7,716 nt of DNA. It comes from an uncultured Actinomycetes bacterium. Lineage in GTDB: Bacteria > Actinomycetota > Thermoleophilia > Gaiellales > F1-60-MAGs149. The stretch lies in contig CAJCBN010000210.1 of NCBI GenBank assembly GCA_903960645.1, forward strand, positions 1 through 7,716, written 5' to 3'. Shown here in pieces: positions 6,422-7,716 of this stretch. The notes beneath the pieces were generated by a model that did not search any database, was not told the origin of the DNA, and worked only from the letters and a program-made list of their open reading frames with translations. The translations under genes were made by a program, and so were the position numbers. The first letter of the stretch is position 1. Every line of letters starts with the position of its first letter.

Positions 6422-7716
6422 GTGGATTTTCGTGCGCCATGTGCCCCTGCGTTGAGGACCGTGTTGATCGCTATGGCGACGGTGGTCGCGCTGCTGATGG
6501 CGGCCGCAGTGGCGCAGGCCACCGCCTGGACGGGACCGGGTACCGGCACCGCGTACACCCTCGAGACGGGCCTCGAGGTGGTCGCCACGACGAACAACAT
6601 CAGCCCGCTCGATCGCACCTCGCCAGCGAACCTTCTCGTCAACGGCGACTTCACCGACAACGGCTGGGGTCAGGCCACGCCGACCGCGAAGGGTTGGGGG
6701 CCCCTGTCGACGAACGCCAACAGCCTGAACTACATCTCCTCCGTCGTGACTGGCTCCGACGGCATTCCGTATCGCGGCATTCCGCTCTCGGTGCCGAACT
6801 GGTACTTCACCGGCGGCGGTACAGACACGTACGCGATGTGGCTGCCCGGTACATCGGCAGCGGTTGGACCTTGGGCCAACGGCCGCACGCAGTGGGGGCC
6901 GTACGGCTCGAAGAACGGCGCCAGCAATCCGCAGATCTACTTTGGGAACAACGAGAACTGGTCCGTCTCGCCGTCCGTTGCCTCGCTCCTGGCGTCGAAC
7001 GTCTTCACGGAGGATGTGACGCAGACGGCGCTGACCTTTACCCCGGGAACAGATAGCCGCTGGTCGACCACATCGAAGAGCTATCAGAGCAGCCGGGCAC
7101 CGACGGCGTTTCAGACCATCCCAACGAGCGTCGGGCATACCTACTGCCTCTCGTTCTGGGTAGGGCACGAGTACTTTGGCGCGACCGTCGGTTCGCGCCT
7201 CGACGGCCTTGCTCGCCTCCAGATCGGCGGCTACAACAGTGTCTTCTTCAAGGTGCCGACGAAGATCGGCAGCGCTGGCGAGCGTTGGTACACCTTCCAG
7301 TTCGAAGCGAAGGCAACGACTACCCGGCTGTCGTTTACGAGCTGGGGACACATCGGACAGGGCTCGACGTCCTCGACGGAACTCGTCCTCGACGACGTGG
7401 TCGTAAACCACTGCGCCTCCGCCGCGCCGCCGACTCCCGTCGCCGTCGGCGACATCGTCTGGTTCGACACCAATGCCAATGGCGTGCAGGACGCGGGCGA
7501 GGCCGGCGTCCCCGGCGTGCAGGTGCAGCTGCTCAAGGCGGACGGCACGATCGCGACGGATGTCAACGGCAACCCGGTGGCCGCAGTCACGACCGACGCG
7601 CAGGGTGCGTACCTGATCGACAACGTTCCCCCGGGCTCGTACAAGGCGCAGTTCACCCTGCCATCGGGCTACGCCTTCACGGCACCGAGCGCGGCCGGTG
7701 GGACGTCCGCGACCGA
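6422..7716 (+). CDS. Secreted protein with SdrD B-like domain (5' part, runs off the window)
   Basis: The frame is open from GTG 6422 to the window edge (431 complete codons) and is cut there. A start cannot lie further upstream because TAG occurs in frame at 6410; later candidates are TTG 6452, GTG 6461 and ATG 6473. With GTG 6422 the protein has a Sec-type signal peptide: short n-region with Arg, hydrophobic TVLIAMATVVALLMAAAV (13-30) and A-Q-A (31-33) as likely cleavage site. Residues 34-331 match nothing I can name. They include LLVNGDF (71-77), YCLSFWVG (241-248), WYTFQFEAKATTTRLSF (289-305) and ELVLDDVVV (320-328), a pattern typical of jelly-roll, carbohydrate-binding-like domains. The mature part shows only two cysteines, C242 and C331, a possible disulphide. 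A Pro/Ala linker (332-341) leads to an SdrD B-like domain (342 onward) with the calcium-loop-like DTNANGVQDAGE (349-360) and YLIDNVPPGSY (397-407). Further repeats and a cell-wall or membrane anchor are expected beyond the edge. A surface or adhesion role is inferred only. Confidence 0.85.
   Translation, partial: MDFRAPCAPALRTVLIAMATVVALLMAAAVAQATAWTGPGTGTAYTLETGLEVVATTNNISPLDRTSPANLLVNGDFTDNGWGQATPTAKGWGPLSTNANSLNYISSVVTGSDGIPYRGIPLSVPNWYFTGGGTDTYAMWLPGTSAAVGPWANGRTQWGPYGSKNGASNPQIYFGNNENWSVSPSVASLLASNVFTEDVTQTALTFTPGTDSRWSTTSKSYQSSRAPTAFQTIPTSVGHTYCLSFWVGHEYFGATVGSRLDGLARLQIGGYNSVFFKVPTKIGSAGERWYTFQFEAKATTTRLSFTSWGHIGQGSTSSTELVLDDVVVNHCASAAPPTPVAVGDIVWFDTNANGVQDAGEAGVPGVQVQLLKADGTIATDVNGNPVAAVTTDAQGAYLIDNVPPGSYKAQFTLPSGYAFTAPSAAGGTSAT

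Noticed and set aside
6217..7056. A 279-codon plus-strand frame running from the end of the YcaQ-like gene into the secreted-protein gene.
   Set aside because: It is Arg-rich, overlaps two better-supported genes in another frame and shows no domain.
6332..7411. A 359-codon minus-strand frame opposite the secreted-protein gene.
   Set aside because: The plus-strand frame has a signal peptide and a continuing SdrD B-like domain; the minus-strand product is Arg-rich without motifs.

Overview
The window is very GC-rich bacterial DNA. The first two thirds is a tightly packed purine-biosynthesis operon. The rest is a lone DNA-repair-type gene and the start of a large secreted protein. High GC, a small unfused PurL, an iron-sulphur-type PurF, an actinobacterial-looking GGETAEHPG motif in PurM and TANNNT boxes just upstream of two starts that lack a Shine-Dalgarno sequence all suggest an actinomycetote, possibly of the Thermoleophilia kind. 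That placement is inference.

Positions 1-5036, all on the plus strand, hold the 3' end of purL, then purF, purM, purN and purH. purL and purF are 2 nt apart. The next three junctions all read GCATGA, so each start codon overlaps the previous stop. Together they supply de novo purine steps 1 (PurF), 3 (PurN), 4 (PurL), 5 (PurM) and 9-10 (PurH). Steps 2 and 6-8 must be encoded elsewhere. The small PurL implies separate PurS and PurQ subunits, probably upstream of the window.

Positions 5037-5153 form a spacer built on a 27-bp tandem repeat with palindromic GGGG...CCCC cores. Two copies make an exact 15-bp inverted repeat with a 12-nt loop. It may end the pur transcript and may be a dispersed REP-like repeat.

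Positions 5154-6275 encode a winged-helix protein of the YcaQ/AlkZ DNA glycosylase family, with a Q-I-D active-site motif of the YcaQ type.

Positions 6276-6421 are a short non-coding spacer. From 6422 to the window edge runs an open frame for a secreted protein: a signal peptide, a large N-terminal region I cannot assign except for jelly-roll-like features, and an SdrD B-like domain with a calcium-loop motif. Its end is outside the window. This gene uses visibly more A/T-ending codons than the pur genes and is the most accessory-looking part of the window.

I see no tRNA, rRNA, CRISPR array, transposase or recognisable new multi-gene system. The items most worth a second look are the palindromic repeat, the unassigned N-terminal region of the secreted protein, the two apparently leaderless starts, and two unusual residues in PurH.
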